Assembly: GCF_006970445.1 (NCBI RefSeq)
Contig: NZ_CP033877.1
Location: 3,046,750-3,110,749, forward strand
Source: Stenotrophomonas maltophilia
GTDB lineage: Bacteria > Pseudomonadota > Gammaproteobacteria > Xanthomonadales > Xanthomonadaceae
Reading direction: 5' to 3'
Length of the DNA stretch: 64,000 nucleotides
A program made the position numbers and the translations under genes. Below the pieces are notes generated by a model. It was not told where the DNA came from and searched no databases. It saw only the letters and a program-made list of their open reading frames with translations. Positions 43,644 through 53,002 of the stretch are shown here, in pieces (within the stretch, counting starts at the first letter, position 1; every line of letters begins with the position of its first letter).

Positions 43644-43940
43644 ATGATCACCGTCGGCCTTTCGACCCTTGGCTTCTGCAGCCTGGGCATGCTGGCAGCG
43701 ATGTTCTCCGCACTGGCCTTCTATGCCGCCTCGCCGCACTGCCGCTGGCCCCGCCTGCGCCGCGCCGGCCGCCTCGGCCACCAGATCGGCCTGGTCGCCG
43801 CGGCTGCCGCATTGTGGCTGTGGATGGCCGAACTCGGCTTTGCCGCTGGCCTGGTGGCGATGCTGTGCACCTGGATGCTGGCCGCGATGCTGCTGCCGGC
43901 ACTGGCCGCCTGGCATCGTCCGGGCACGGAGTCGCCCTGA
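43644..43940 (+). CDS. DUF3325-like membrane protein
   Basis: A 98-residue membrane protein with three helices (GFCSLGMLAAMFSALAFYAAS, IGLVAAAAALWLWMAELG, LVAMLCTWMLAAMLLPALAAW). Size and order with the next two genes fit DUF3325. Stop and next start overlap (ATGA). The frame is open upstream for many codons, so an earlier start cannot be excluded. Confidence 0.75.
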   Translation: MITVGLSTLGFCSLGMLAAMFSALAFYAASPHCRWPRLRRAGRLGHQIGLVAAAAALWLWMAELGFAAGLVAMLCTWMLAAMLLPALAAWHRPGTESP

Positions 43941-44203
43941 TGTGGCCGCGCGCTTTCGCCGGCATCATCGCGGGCTTCCTGCTTGCGGCCGCCGTTACCG
44001 GCCTGCTGGCCTGGCTGCCACCCGGCCCGTGGCAGCGTGCGCTGGTGCCGACCCTGATCGCCTTCATCCCGTTATGGATGCTGTCCGCCCTGTGGGCGTT
44101 CAGCTTCCGCAGCGCACTGCGCGCCTGGCTGGTACTGGGTGGCAGCGCCGCGGCCGGCTTCGCCGCGCTCGGGCTGCTGCGCCTGACCGGCGCGGTGCAA
44201 TGA
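43940..44203 (+). CDS. DUF3649-like membrane protein
   Basis: An 87-residue protein with three membrane helices. MWPRAFAGIIAGFLLAAAVTG, LIAFIPLWMLSALWAFSFRSALRAW matches the DUF3649 pattern, in which the WAF..RSALRAW stretch is typical. Translationally coupled to the gene before and 10 bases from the PepSY gene. Confidence 0.78.
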   Translation: MWPRAFAGIIAGFLLAAAVTGLLAWLPPGPWQRALVPTLIAFIPLWMLSALWAFSFRSALRAWLVLGGSAAAGFAALGLLRLTGAVQ

Positions 44204-44213
44204 GAGCTACCCC

Positions 44214-45773
44214 ATGAAGTTCAGTTCGCAGACCCTGCGCACATTCACCACCCTGCACACCTGGGTCGGCCTGGTCGCCGGCTTCGGCCTGTTCGTGGCC
44301 TTCTATGCAGGCGCGCTGACCCTGTTCCATCACGACCTGCCGCTGTGGCAGACCCCGGGCGCAGCCACCGCGCTGCCAGCGGGCCTGGACGACGCGCAGT
44401 ACCTGCTGGAAGACGTGCTGGCGACACACCCGGAAGCCCGCCGCCACGTCGGCATGACCTTCCCTGGCGCCGAGCATCCACAACCACTGGCCTATTGGCA
44501 GGCCGATGACGGCAGCTGGCGCTATGCCTGGCCGGGCCAGATCGCCGGCAGCCCGACGCCGCCACAGACCGGGCTGGCCGAACTGGTCAACGAACTGCAT
44601 TACAGCCTCGGCCTGCCGGTGGCCGGCATCTACGTGATGGGCATCGTCAGCCTGCTGTATGGCATGGCGCTGCTGAGCGGCCTGGTGATCCACCTGCCGA
44701 AGCTGTTTGGCGACCTGTTCGCGCTGCGTCCGGGCCGCAACCTTAAGCAGCTGTGGCAGGACGCGCACAACGTGATCGGTGTGCTCAGCCTGCCCTTCCA
44801 CCTGATGTTCGCAGTGACGGGCGCCCTGCTGTGCCTGGTGTTCGTACAGATGGCCCTGCTCAATCCACTGATCTACGACGGCAAGGCCCTGCAGGCGGTA
44901 CCGACCGCAATGGACACCGCGCCGGTGCGCGATGCCAGCGGGATTCCGGCGCCACCGGGCAGCCTGCGCGTGCTGCATGCGCGCGCGCTCGAAGTGGCCC
45001 GCGCACAGGGCGTGGCGAACTTTGAACCGGCCTACCTGAAGCTGGCCAACGCCGGCGATGCCAACGCCACCATCGAAATCACCGGTGAAGCCAGCGGCAC
45101 GCTGGGGCCGCTCGGCGCGGTGGCGCTGGACGTGGCCACAGGCAACCTGCTGGCCTCCCAGCTGCCGGGCCAGCGCGATGCCAACCACGCCACGCTCAGC
45201 GCGGCCTACGCATTGCACTTTGGCGAGTTCGGCAACGGCGTGGTGGTCTGGCTGTACTTCCTGCTAGGCCTCGGCGGTGCATTCCTGTTCTACTCCGGCA
45301 ACCTGTTGTGGATCGAGTCGCGGCGCAAGCGTCGCCAGCCGCAGCAGCCACGCGCCGGTGTGAACATGGCGCGGGCCACGGTCGGCGTGTGCATCGGCCT
45401 GTGCGTGGCGATCTCGGTCGCGTTCGTCACCGCGCTGGTGCTGGAGCGGCTGGCACCGTCGGCAGTCGACCACGGCATCCGATGGGCGTGCTTCGGCAGC
45501 TGGGGCGCTTGTGCGCTGTGGGCTGCGCTGCGTCGCCCTGCACAGGCCGCACGCGAACTGCTGTGGGCCGCAGCGATCAGCACTGCGCTGGTGCCGGTCC
45601 TGCACGGCGCACTCAATGGTGACTGGCTATGGCGCGCCGCCGCGCGTGGTCACTGGCCGCTGTTCTGGGTCGATGCCATCGCGCTGGCCATGGCCTTCGG
45701 CTTCGCTCGCCTGGCCGTCGCCAGCCAGCGTCGCGCCCGCAGCGGCGACCCCAACAGTGTCTGGGCCAACTGA
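44214..45773 (+). CDS. PepSY-associated transmembrane protein
   Basis: A 519-residue inner-membrane protein. First helix with HTWVGLVAGFGLFVAFYAGALTL, periplasmic PepSY domains, DAHNVIGVLSLPFHLMFAVTGALL (His-containing helix), AAYALHFGEFGNGVVVWLYFLLGLGGAFLF, then four more helices. Members lie beside ferric-siderophore receptors and are thought to be iron reductases or uptake helpers. With DUF3325 and DUF3649 it forms a well-known trio, but no receptor gene adjoins here. Signature His residues in helices 1 and 4 could ligate haem. Confidence 0.88.
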   Translation: MKFSSQTLRTFTTLHTWVGLVAGFGLFVAFYAGALTLFHHDLPLWQTPGAATALPAGLDDAQYLLEDVLATHPEARRHVGMTFPGAEHPQPLAYWQADDGSWRYAWPGQIAGSPTPPQTGLAELVNELHYSLGLPVAGIYVMGIVSLLYGMALLSGLVIHLPKLFGDLFALRPGRNLKQLWQDAHNVIGVLSLPFHLMFAVTGALLCLVFVQMALLNPLIYDGKALQAVPTAMDTAPVRDASGIPAPPGSLRVLHARALEVARAQGVANFEPAYLKLANAGDANATIEITGEASGTLGPLGAVALDVATGNLLASQLPGQRDANHATLSAAYALHFGEFGNGVVVWLYFLLGLGGAFLFYSGNLLWIESRRKRRQPQQPRAGVNMARATVGVCIGLCVAISVAFVTALVLERLAPSAVDHGIRWACFGSWGACALWAALRRPAQAARELLWAAAISTALVPVLHGALNGDWLWRAAARGHWPLFWVDAIALAMAFGFARLAVASQRRARSGDPNSVWAN

Positions 45774-45797
45774 GTCTTCGCCGGGCATCGCCCGGCG

Positions 45798-46202
45798 CTA
45801 CCGCTGCGGGTGTTCTTCGCCCGGGTAACGACTCACTTCGATCAGGTTGCCATCCGGGTCGCGGAAGTACACCGATTCGATCGGCCCCAGCGCACCGGTG
45901 CGTGCCACCGGCCCCTCCTCCACCGCAATGGCCTGCGCCTGCAGGTGCGCCAGCACATCGACCGTTGCTGTTCGCGTGACCAGGCACAGGTCGGCACTGC
46001 CCGGCGTGGGTCGCAGCGCATGCGGCTGCAGTGGCGCGCTGGCCGGATGCAGATTGATTTTCTGCTGGCCGAACTGCAGCGCGGTACGGCCCGCGCCGAA
46101 GCGCACGACCTGCATGCCGAGCACGCGCTGGTAGAAATCACAGCTGCGTTCGATGTCGGCGACGGTGAGGACCAGGTGGTCCAGGCGTTCGAGATGGATC
46201 AT
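45798..46202 (-). CDS. VOC-family (glyoxalase/bleomycin-resistance-like) protein
   Basis: A 134-residue dioxygenase-fold protein: LERLDHLVLTVADIERSCDFYQRVLGMQVVRFG, ALQFGQQKINLHPAS, GPIESVYFRDPDGNLIEVSRY. Metal ligands at His9, His52 and the C-terminal Glu are consistent with the virulence-protein STM3117-like group. Substrate unknown. Confidence 0.9.
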   Translation of the reverse strand: MIHLERLDHLVLTVADIERSCDFYQRVLGMQVVRFGAGRTALQFGQQKINLHPASAPLQPHALRPTPGSADLCLVTRTATVDVLAHLQAQAIAVEEGPVARTGALGPIESVYFRDPDGNLIEVSRYPGEEHPQR

Positions 46203-46292
46203 GCCCGCAGCGTAACGTTGCGGGCATGGACATGCTGTGCGGCGTTCGGCCGATGGCGTTGCGGCATTGCGCCGGACATCGCCTGATGCCGC

Positions 46293-47483
46293 TCAATCGC
46301 CGATGCGTGCCTTCTGCCAGGGGCCCAGCATGGCGTTGAGCAGGCTGGCCTGTTCGTCGTCGCCGGTCAGCTCCCACATGAACACCCCGGCCAGGCCCTG
46401 CTCGCGGGCGAACTGGGCACGCAGGCCGATCGAGCGCGGGTCTTCATAGCTGATGAAGATTTTCTGCCCGGCGTTGTACAGCCACGGGCTCTGCGCCTGC
46501 GGCTGCCAGTGCTTGGTCCAACCCGGCTGGTCGAGATAGCGCGCCTTGATCACCCGCCAGTCGCCGGCGTCGGCCGGTGCGCTGTAGGACTGGTACAGGC
46601 CATCCGCTGCATCGCCGGTGACCTTGAAGCCGCGTCCGTAGAACGGCACGCCCAGCACCAGCTTGTCGGCCGGCACGCCATGCTCGCGGTAGTACTGCAC
46701 GGCGCCGGCCACGTTGTTCCAGCGCCGCAGCTCCGGCGCCAGCGGATCGGCCGGCACTTCCTGCAGGGGCGCATTGAAGGTCGACACCGAAGAGAAACCG
46801 GTGCCCATGTCGTAGCTCATCAGGTTGATGAAATCGAATACCTTGGCCAGCGCCAGCAGGTCGTAGCTCGCCGCCGGATCATAGGGACCGTCGGTCTGCA
46901 GGCGACCGGCGGCCAGTGCGGCGGTCAACAGCATCGGCTGCCCCGCCTTGCGGCCATGCGCATCAAGGGCCACGCGGAACGCCTGCGCGAGCCGGGTCAG
47001 ATTGGCGCGGTCCTGCGGGCGGTGTGCCAGCTCCTTCGGTCCGCCACTGACCGGGAACTCCCAGTCGATGTCCACGCCATCGAAACTGCCAGCATGACGA
47101 TCGAAGAACAGCGCCATGCATGAGTCGACCAGGCGCTTGCGGCTGCCCTCGGTCAGCGCTGCATCGGAGAATCCACCTGCGCCCCAGCCACCGATCGAAA
47201 TCAACGTGCGCAGATGCGGGTGCGCCTTCTTCAGCTCGGCCAGCGCCGCGAAGTTCTTCGGCGCTTCCGCACCGATCGTGCAGCGCCCGTCCTCGATGGT
47301 GGAGAACGCGTAGAACAGGTGGGTGAGGCGCTCGGCCGGAATGCTCGACACCGGGTAGCGCTCGGCCGAACCACCGGGGTAGTAGGCACCGAAGATCGGC
47401 GGCTGCGCGGGTGCCGCATGCACGGCTATGGGCAAGGCACCGGCAATCAGCACGGCAAGGGCAACCACAGTCTGGCGGAACAT
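46293..47483 (-). CDS. GH18 chitinase, secreted
   Basis: A 396-residue exported glycoside hydrolase. Signal peptide ends AVHAA. GH18 barrel with catalytic FDGVDIDWEFP (DxxDxDxE, Glu near 144), SIGGWGAGGFSDA, INLMSYDMGTGFS, LVLGVPFYGRGFKV and FMWELTGDDEQASLLNA. No chitin-binding or fibronectin module, so a single-domain enzyme. It hydrolyses beta-1,4 GlcNAc chains; S. maltophilia is known for chitinolysis. Confidence 0.95.
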   Translation of the reverse strand: MFRQTVVALAVLIAGALPIAVHAAPAQPPIFGAYYPGGSAERYPVSSIPAERLTHLFYAFSTIEDGRCTIGAEAPKNFAALAELKKAHPHLRTLISIGGWGAGGFSDAALTEGSRKRLVDSCMALFFDRHAGSFDGVDIDWEFPVSGGPKELAHRPQDRANLTRLAQAFRVALDAHGRKAGQPMLLTAALAAGRLQTDGPYDPAASYDLLALAKVFDFINLMSYDMGTGFSSVSTFNAPLQEVPADPLAPELRRWNNVAGAVQYYREHGVPADKLVLGVPFYGRGFKVTGDAADGLYQSYSAPADAGDWRVIKARYLDQPGWTKHWQPQAQSPWLYNAGQKIFISYEDPRSIGLRAQFAREQGLAGVFMWELTGDDEQASLLNAMLGPWQKARIGD

Positions 47484-47699
47484 GGGATCTCCCGGTTCGA
47501 AGGCGCAGCCACGTTAGCAAACGGATGGGGCTGTGGGACGGTTGTCGTGGCATGTCGTCCAGTGGACAAGTGCATCCCGCCGGATGACGACAACGCGCCA
47601 GTCATGCAACGACCCTCATGCACTGCAGCAGGACACACGCCGACGCTGCGTTCGCGGGCTCGCGCATCGGCTAAGGTAGCCGCGGACCTTCAACCGCGC

Positions 47700-48692
47700 A
47701 TGGACATGAGCACCGACCACGACAGCCTCGACGACGGCGACCTGCTGGACGACGAAACCCTCGACGAATGCCAGGCCCTGGAGGCACGCGCCTACGCCGC
47801 CTTCCGAGAGGGCGACCTGCAGCAGGCGGTGGCGCTGTTCGGCGAGCTGATCGCACTCGCCCCCGAAGTGCCGTACCTGCATTACATGCGCGGATTGGCG
47901 CACAAGTACCTGCGCGACTGGGCTGCCTCACTGCAGGACAACCTGCAATCGGAGCAGCTGCGTGGGGAATTCGATGTCGCCACTGCCTGGAATGCCGGCA
48001 TCGCCGCCACCGGCATGGCGGACTGGGCCGAAGCACGACGCCAGTGGACCCGCTGTGGCATCACCCTGCCCGAAGGCGAGGGCCCGATCGAGGGCCACTT
48101 CGGCGTGGCCTGCGTGCGCCTGGCACCGTGGTCGGATGCCGAAGTGGTGTATATGAGCCGCATTGATCCGGTGCGTGCACGCATCGACAACGTACCGCTG
48201 CCCGAAAGCGGCTTCCGCTTCGGCGACATCGTGCTGCACGACGGCGCCTCGACCGGCCGCCGTACGTACAGCGAACACGAGGTGCCGGTGTTCAATGCAA
48301 TGCAGCACCTGCAGGCATCGGACATGGCGACCTTCACCGTGTTCGTGCAGTGCGATTCGGCCGATGACATCGCTGCGCTGGAGGCAATCACCCTGCCCGG
48401 CATCGGCATGGTCGAGGACTGGACGGCTACCGTGCGCCGGCTGTGCCGCCGCTGCAGCTACGGCACGCCGCACCAGCATGGTGATGAGGCGCCAGATGAA
48501 GACCAATGGAGACGCGAACGTGACCTCGGCGTGGCCGCACAGGGCCGGGCTGCGGTGGAAAAGCTCATGGCGGTGTGGGTCGCTGCAGCCCCCGGCCGGG
48601 TGCTGGAGGCCATCGAACAGCGCGAGCACCCGATGAGCGACCCGGAGCCAGGCCAGGTCTGGTGGCTGGGGGAGGACGAAGAAGACGCGTAA
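47700..48692 (+). CDS. TPR-containing hypothetical protein
   Basis: A 330-residue acidic soluble protein. An Asp-rich start (MDMSTDHDSLDDGDLLDDE) leads to TPR-like helices (AYAAFREGDLQQAVALFGELIALAPEV, YMRGLAHKYLRDWAASLQDNLQSEQ, AWNAGIAATGMADWAEARRQWTRCG), then an alpha/beta domain (VVYMSRIDPVRARIDNVPLPESGFRFGDIVLHDG) and a C-terminal CRRCSYGTPHQHGDE with possible zinc ligands. Function unknown. ATG at 47700 or two codons later. Confidence 0.75.
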   Translation: MDMSTDHDSLDDGDLLDDETLDECQALEARAYAAFREGDLQQAVALFGELIALAPEVPYLHYMRGLAHKYLRDWAASLQDNLQSEQLRGEFDVATAWNAGIAATGMADWAEARRQWTRCGITLPEGEGPIEGHFGVACVRLAPWSDAEVVYMSRIDPVRARIDNVPLPESGFRFGDIVLHDGASTGRRTYSEHEVPVFNAMQHLQASDMATFTVFVQCDSADDIAALEAITLPGIGMVEDWTATVRRLCRRCSYGTPHQHGDEAPDEDQWRRERDLGVAAQGRAAVEKLMAVWVAAAPGRVLEAIEQREHPMSDPEPGQVWWLGEDEEDA

Positions 48693-48735
48693 GTGCAAGG
48701 ACCAACGGTCCTCATCCACAGGATTCCAGGCAAAG

Positions 48736-48761
48736 AAAAAGCGGGCCGAAGCCCGCTTTTT
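48736..48761. terminator. Bidirectional terminator
   Basis: AAAAA-GCGGGC-CGAA-GCCCGC-TTTTT. It can end the TPR gene on plus and pnp read-through on minus. Confidence 0.93.
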
Positions 48762-48783
48762 CATTTCAGCGATTCCAGAAGCG

Positions 48784-48828
48784 TGTCAACCAAGGTTGAC
48801 ACCTACCGTAATCGACCGGAGGTCGATT
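48784..48828 (-). repeat. SMAG-like palindrome plus adjoining hairpin
   Basis: 48784-48806: TGTCAACC-AA-GGTTGACA then CTAC (GTAG on minus). 48810-48828: AATCGACC-GGA-GGTCGATT, overlapping the pnp stop codon. Both sit at the pnp mRNA 3' end. Confidence 0.75.
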
Positions 48829-50935
48829 ATTCGGCGCTGGCGGCTTCGCCTTCTTCAACGGCCTTCATCGACAGGCGGATACGGCCCTGCTTGTCGACTT
48901 CCAGCACCTTGACCTTGACCACATCGCCTTCCTTCAGCACGTCGCCGACCTTCTCGACGCGATCGCTGGAGATCTGCGACACGTGGACCAGACCGTCCTT
49001 GCCCGGCAGGATCGTGACGAACGCACCGAAGTCCATGATCTTGGCGACCTTGCCTTCGTAGATGCGGCCCGGCTCGACGTCCGAGGTGATCTGCTCGATG
49101 CGGGCCTTGGCAGCCTGGGCAGCGATGGCATTGACCGAAGCGATGACGATGGTGCCGTCATCCTGGATATCGATCTGGGTGCCGGTTTCCTTGGTGATGG
49201 CCTGGATGGTCGAACCACCCTTGCCGATCACTTCGCGGATCTTGTCCGGGTGGATCTTGATGGTCAGCAGGCGCGGCGCGTAGTCCGACAGCTCTTCACG
49301 CGGAGCGGTCAGGCCGTGGGCCATCTCGCCCAGGATGTGCAGACGGCCAGCCTTGGCCTGCTGCAGAGCCTGCTTCATGATCTCTTCGGTGATGCCTTCG
49401 ATCTTGATGTCCATCTGCAGGGCGGAAATGCCCTCAGCGGTACCAGCCACCTTGAAGTCCATGTCGCCCAGGTGATCTTCGTCACCCAGGATGTCGGACA
49501 GGACGACGAAGCGCTCGCCTTCCTTGACCAGGCCCATGGCGATACCGGCCACCGGCGCCTTCACCGGCACGCCGGCGTCCATCAGGGCCAGCGACGAGCC
49601 GCAGACCGATGCCATCGACGAGGAACCGTTCGACTCGGTGATTTCCGAGACGACGCGGATGGTGTACGGGAAGGATTCCAGCGACGGCATGACAGCCAGC
49701 ACGCCGCGCTTGGCCAGGCGACCGTGGCCGATTTCGCGGCGCTTCGGGCCCATCATGCGGCCGCACTCACCCACCGAGAACGGAGGGAAGTTGTAGTGGA
49801 ACAGGAAGTTTTCCTTGTACTCACCGGCAACGGCATCGATGACCTGGCCATCACGGGCAGTGCCCAGGGTGATGGTCACGATGGCCTGGGTTTCGCCACG
49901 GGTGAACAGCGAGGAACCGTGGGTACGCGGCAGCACGCCGGTCTTCACGGCGATCGGGCGGACGGTGTCCAGCGCACGGCCATCGATACGGACCTTGGTG
50001 TCCAGCACCGAGTCACGCATGGTGCGGTATTCCAGCTCGCCGAATTCCTTCGACAGCTCAGCCGGGTTCCAGCCTTCAGCGGCCACGCGGCCAGCCAGGG
50101 TTTCGACCACGTCCTTCTTGATCGCCGAGATGGCGTCACGGCGCTGCAGCTTGTCACGCACCTGGAAGGCTTCGCCCAGGCGCGGGCCGATGGCTTCCTT
50201 CAGGGCGGAGATCAGCACGTCGTTCTTGGCCGGGGCTTCCCAGGTCGACGGCTTGGTGCCGGCTTCGACGGTCAGCTCGTTGATCGCGTTGATGACCTTC
50301 TGCATTTCGCGGTGACCGAAGGTCACGGCGCCCAGCATCACTTCTTCGGACAGCAGCGCGGCTTCGGATTCAACCATCAGCACGGCGTTGGAGGTACCGG
50401 CGACGACCAGTTCCAGCTGCGAGTCAGCCAGTTCGCTGACGGTCGGGTTCAGGATGTACTCGCCGTTCTTGTAGCCGACCTTGGCAGCGCCGATCGGGCC
50501 CATGAACGGGGTGCCGGCCAGGGACAGGGCGGCCGAGGCACCGATCAGGGCAGCGATGTCGCCGTCCACGTCCGGGTTCAGCGACATGACCGTGGCGATG
50601 ATCTGCACTTCGTTCTTGTAGTCTTCCGGGAACAGCGGACGGATCGGACGGTCGATCAGACGCGAGATCAGGGTTTCCTTCTCGGTCGCACGGCCTTCAC
50701 GCTTGAAGAAACCACCCGGGATGCGGCCGCCGGCGTAGAACTTTTCCTGATAATCGACGGTCAGCGGGAAGAAGTCCTGGCCTTCGCGCGCGCTCTTGGC
50801 GGCGACGGCGGTGACCAGCAGTACGGTGTCGTCCATCTTGACGATGACGGCACCGCTGGCCTGACGGGCGACTTCGCCGGTCTCAAGCGTGACGGTGTGC
50901 TTGCCGTACTGGAAGGTTTTGGTGATTTTTGCCAC
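48827..50935 (-). CDS. pnp: Polyribonucleotide nucleotidyltransferase
   Basis: A 702-residue 3'-5' phosphorolytic exoribonuclease, part of the RNA degradosome. Two RNase PH domains ([58 protein letters not shown] with the phosphate-binding Ser/GSS), KH domain ([20 protein letters not shown]) and S1 domain ([32 protein letters not shown]). The start is GTG. A terminator and a hairpin separate it from rpsO, as in E. coli, where RNase III cuts the leader. Confidence 0.98.
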   Translation of the reverse strand: MAKITKTFQYGKHTVTLETGEVARQASGAVIVKMDDTVLLVTAVAAKSAREGQDFFPLTVDYQEKFYAGGRIPGGFFKREGRATEKETLISRLIDRPIRPLFPEDYKNEVQIIATVMSLNPDVDGDIAALIGASAALSLAGTPFMGPIGAAKVGYKNGEYILNPTVSELADSQLELVVAGTSNAVLMVESEAALLSEEVMLGAVTFGHREMQKVINAINELTVEAGTKPSTWEAPAKNDVLISALKEAIGPRLGEAFQVRDKLQRRDAISAIKKDVVETLAGRVAAEGWNPAELSKEFGELEYRTMRDSVLDTKVRIDGRALDTVRPIAVKTGVLPRTHGSSLFTRGETQAIVTITLGTARDGQVIDAVAGEYKENFLFHYNFPPFSVGECGRMMGPKRREIGHGRLAKRGVLAVMPSLESFPYTIRVVSEITESNGSSSMASVCGSSLALMDAGVPVKAPVAGIAMGLVKEGERFVVLSDILGDEDHLGDMDFKVAGTAEGISALQMDIKIEGITEEIMKQALQQAKAGRLHILGEMAHGLTAPREELSDYAPRLLTIKIHPDKIREVIGKGGSTIQAITKETGTQIDIQDDGTIVIASVNAIAAQAAKARIEQITSDVEPGRIYEGKVAKIMDFGAFVTILPGKDGLVHVSQISSDRVEKVGDVLKEGDVVKVKVLEVDKQGRIRLSMKAVEEGEAASAE

Positions 50936-51000
50936 GGAGGGTGTCCTTGGGGATGCTGTCTGCGAATTTGGACCGTCGGCGACCCTTGCCGCCAGCGGGT

Positions 51001-51018
51001 GGCCGGATCGTTCCGGCC
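51001..51018 (-). promoter_or_regulatory. Leader hairpin of pnp
   Basis: GGCCGGA-TCGT-TCCGGCC, between the rpsO terminator and pnp. The position matches the RNase III-processed leader hairpin of E. coli pnp, but the stem is short. Confidence 0.4.
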
Positions 51019-51039
51019 TGAATCGGGGATTGCGGTGCT

Positions 51040-51074
51040 ACAAAACAAAACCGCGGCGCATCGCTGCGCCGCGG
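51040..51074 (-). terminator. Terminator of rpsO
   Basis: CCGCGGCGCA-TCGC-TGCGCCGCGG perfect stem with TTTTGTTTTGT on the minus strand, 13 bases past the rpsO stop. Partial read-through would feed pnp. Confidence 0.93.
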
Positions 51075-51086
51075 GGGATTCGTTGC

Positions 51087-51347
51087 TTAGCGACGCAGGC
51101 CAAGCTTCTCGATCAGGGCCTTGTAACGCTCGACGTCCTTCTTCTTCAGGTAGTCGAGCAGGCTGCGACGGCGGTTGACCATCTGCAGCAGGCCGCGGCG
51201 GCTGTGGTGATCCTTCTTGTGGGTCTTGAAGTGGCCGGTCAGCAGTTCGATGCGGGCGGTCAGCAGTGCAACCTGGACTTCCGGGGAGCCGGTGTCAGCC
51301 GAGCTGCGCTTGTTGTCTTCAATGACCTTCTGGGTGTCGATCGACAT
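51087..51347 (-). CDS. rpsO: 30S ribosomal protein S15
   Basis: An 86-residue S15: [52 protein letters not shown]. Binds 16S rRNA and in relatives represses its own mRNA. Between truB and pnp as usual. Confidence 0.99.
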   Translation of the reverse strand: MSIDTQKVIEDNKRSSADTGSPEVQVALLTARIELLTGHFKTHKKDHHSRRGLLQMVNRRRSLLDYLKKKDVERYKALIEKLGLRR

Positions 51348-51521
51348 TTTCTTTTTTCTCTGTGATGCGTGGCCGGCAGGAACGCGCTTCGCGCACCGCC
51401 AGGCTCGCCGTGGACTACGAGGATGAAACCTGCGCGAGGCAGGTTGCCGGAAAACGGCCGCGAAATTGTAACGGCCAGGGGCTTCCGGGACAAGGACCGG
51501 GGCTGAACCACCCTGCCCCGG

Positions 51522-52430
51522 TCAGAGGTTGAAACGGCGTTGCGGGGCCAGCAGGCCACTGTCGTCGACCTGGCCCAGGCCCTGGACAGCATCGTCCGGA
51601 CCGAACACGGCCACCAGGCCATGCGGCCAGGACGCGCCACGCTGGCGCTGACCCACGCAGAAGCGGTGGATCTGCTCGGCATCGAGGTCGACCCGCGGGT
51701 ATTCAGCCAGGCCGGCTGCCAGCGGCAGCAGCAGCGCGTCCATGCCCGCCTCGTCGCCCGCCTCGACCATCGCCCGCAACTGGTCCAGGGTGACCATCGC
51801 CGGCTCGCGGAACGGCTCGACCCACAGCCGGCGCAGGGCGCTGATGTGGGCGCCACAGCCCAGGCTTTCGCCGAGATCGCGGGCCAGGCTGCGGATATAG
51901 GTGCCGGAGCCACAGGTCACGCGCAGCCGCAGCCGTTCCGGCTGCTGCTCCAGCACCTCGATGGCCTGCACCTGGACCTCGCGCTCGGGCGCTTCGATGG
52001 CATCACCGCGGCGCGCCTTCACATACAGCGGTTCACCGCCCTGCTTCAGCGCCGAATAGATCGGGGCACGCTGGCGGATGTTGCCGGTCAGTGGCGCCAG
52101 CGCAGCCTGCAGGGCTTCGGCGCTGATCGCCGGCACCGGGCGCTGCAGCAGCACCTGGCCTTCGGCATCATCGGTATCCGTGGTCTGGCCAAGCACGATC
52201 TCGGCGTCGTAGGCCTTGGCCGAACCCAACAGCAGGCCGGCGATCTTGGTCGCCTCGCCGAAGCACAGCGGCAGCAGACCGGTGGCCAACGGGTCGAGGC
52301 TGCCAGTGTGGCCACCCTTCTCGGCACGGAACAGGCGGCGTGCCACCTGCAGGGCGGAGTTGGAGCTCATGCCGGTCGACTTGTCGAGCAGCAGGATGCC
52401 ATCCAGACGGCGGAACTGAATTCGGGTCAT
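51522..52430 (-). CDS. truB: tRNA pseudouridine(55) synthase
   Basis: A 302-residue enzyme making pseudouridine 55 in the tRNA T-loop. [43 protein letters not shown] with the catalytic Asp, [36 protein letters not shown]-terminal PUA-like tail. ATG at [11 protein letters not shown] chosen; upstream in-frame starts would add a non-conserved tail. Confidence 0.97.
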   Translation of the reverse strand: MTRIQFRRLDGILLLDKSTGMSSNSALQVARRLFRAEKGGHTGSLDPLATGLLPLCFGEATKIAGLLLGSAKAYDAEIVLGQTTDTDDAEGQVLLQRPVPAISAEALQAALAPLTGNIRQRAPIYSALKQGGEPLYVKARRGDAIEAPEREVQVQAIEVLEQQPERLRLRVTCGSGTYIRSLARDLGESLGCGAHISALRRLWVEPFREPAMVTLDQLRAMVEAGDEAGMDALLLPLAAGLAEYPRVDLDAEQIHRFCVGQRQRGASWPHGLVAVFGPDDAVQGLGQVDDSGLLAPQRRFNL

Positions 52431-52510
52431 GACAGGAAAGTGTTGAGCCGAGCCGTGCTCGGCTGCCGCAGCGCGGTCTGTATCAGACATCGCGCAGCCG
52501 GAATGCAACA

Positions 52511-52530
52511 ACGCCGGGCATGCCCGGCGT
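52511..52530 (-). terminator. Perfect 20-bp palindrome after rbfA
   Basis: ACGCCGGGCATGCCCGGCGT, 7 bases past the rbfA stop, followed on minus by TTGTTGCATT. Probably a weak terminator or processing hairpin. Confidence 0.6.
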
Positions 52531-52537
52531 CGCGCGG

Positions 52538-52921
52538 TTATTCTTCGTCGCTCTCGCGACGCTTCTCGGCGGCCAGCGTATCGGGCAGGTCGCGCAGGAT
52601 GTTGTCGATGTGCTCACCACGGTCGACCGAGTCGTCGTAGTGGAAATGCAGCTCCGGCACGTGGCGCAGCTTCATCGCACGGGCCAGGTCCATGCGCAGG
52701 CGGTAGCCCAGCTCCTTCAGGCCGGCCACGGCTTCAGCCGAACGTTCCGGCATCAGCGCGGTGACGAACACCTTGGCATGGGCCATGTCGCGGGTGATTT
52801 CCACGTCGGACACGCTCACCGAGGGCAACCCGTGCTCGCGCACGGCGTTGTGCACCAGGGTGCCGAGTTCACGGCGCAGCTGGGCGGAGACACGGTCGGT
52901 TCGATGGAAAGTCTTGGGCAC
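52538..52921 (-). CDS. rbfA: 30S ribosome-binding factor A
   Basis: A 127-residue assembly factor for the small subunit. [63 protein letters not shown] is the KH-like domain. GTG start. Between infB and truB. Confidence 0.97.
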   Translation of the reverse strand: MPKTFHRTDRVSAQLRRELGTLVHNAVREHGLPSVSVSDVEITRDMAHAKVFVTALMPERSAEAVAGLKELGYRLRMDLARAMKLRHVPELHFHYDDSVDRGEHIDNILRDLPDTLAAEKRRESDEE

Positions 52922-52961
52922 GCGTCAGGCTCGTATGGGTTGCGTTGTTGCAGTTTACGGG

Positions 52962-52993
52962 ATGAAACAGGACCGGCCCGTGAGGGCCGGTCC
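52962..52993 (-). terminator. Hairpin between infB and rbfA
   Basis: GGACCGGCCC/GGGCCGGTCC perfect 10-bp stem, then TGTTTCAT on minus. Moderate terminator inside the operon. Confidence 0.7.
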
Positions 52994-53002
52994 AGTGCAG
53001 CA

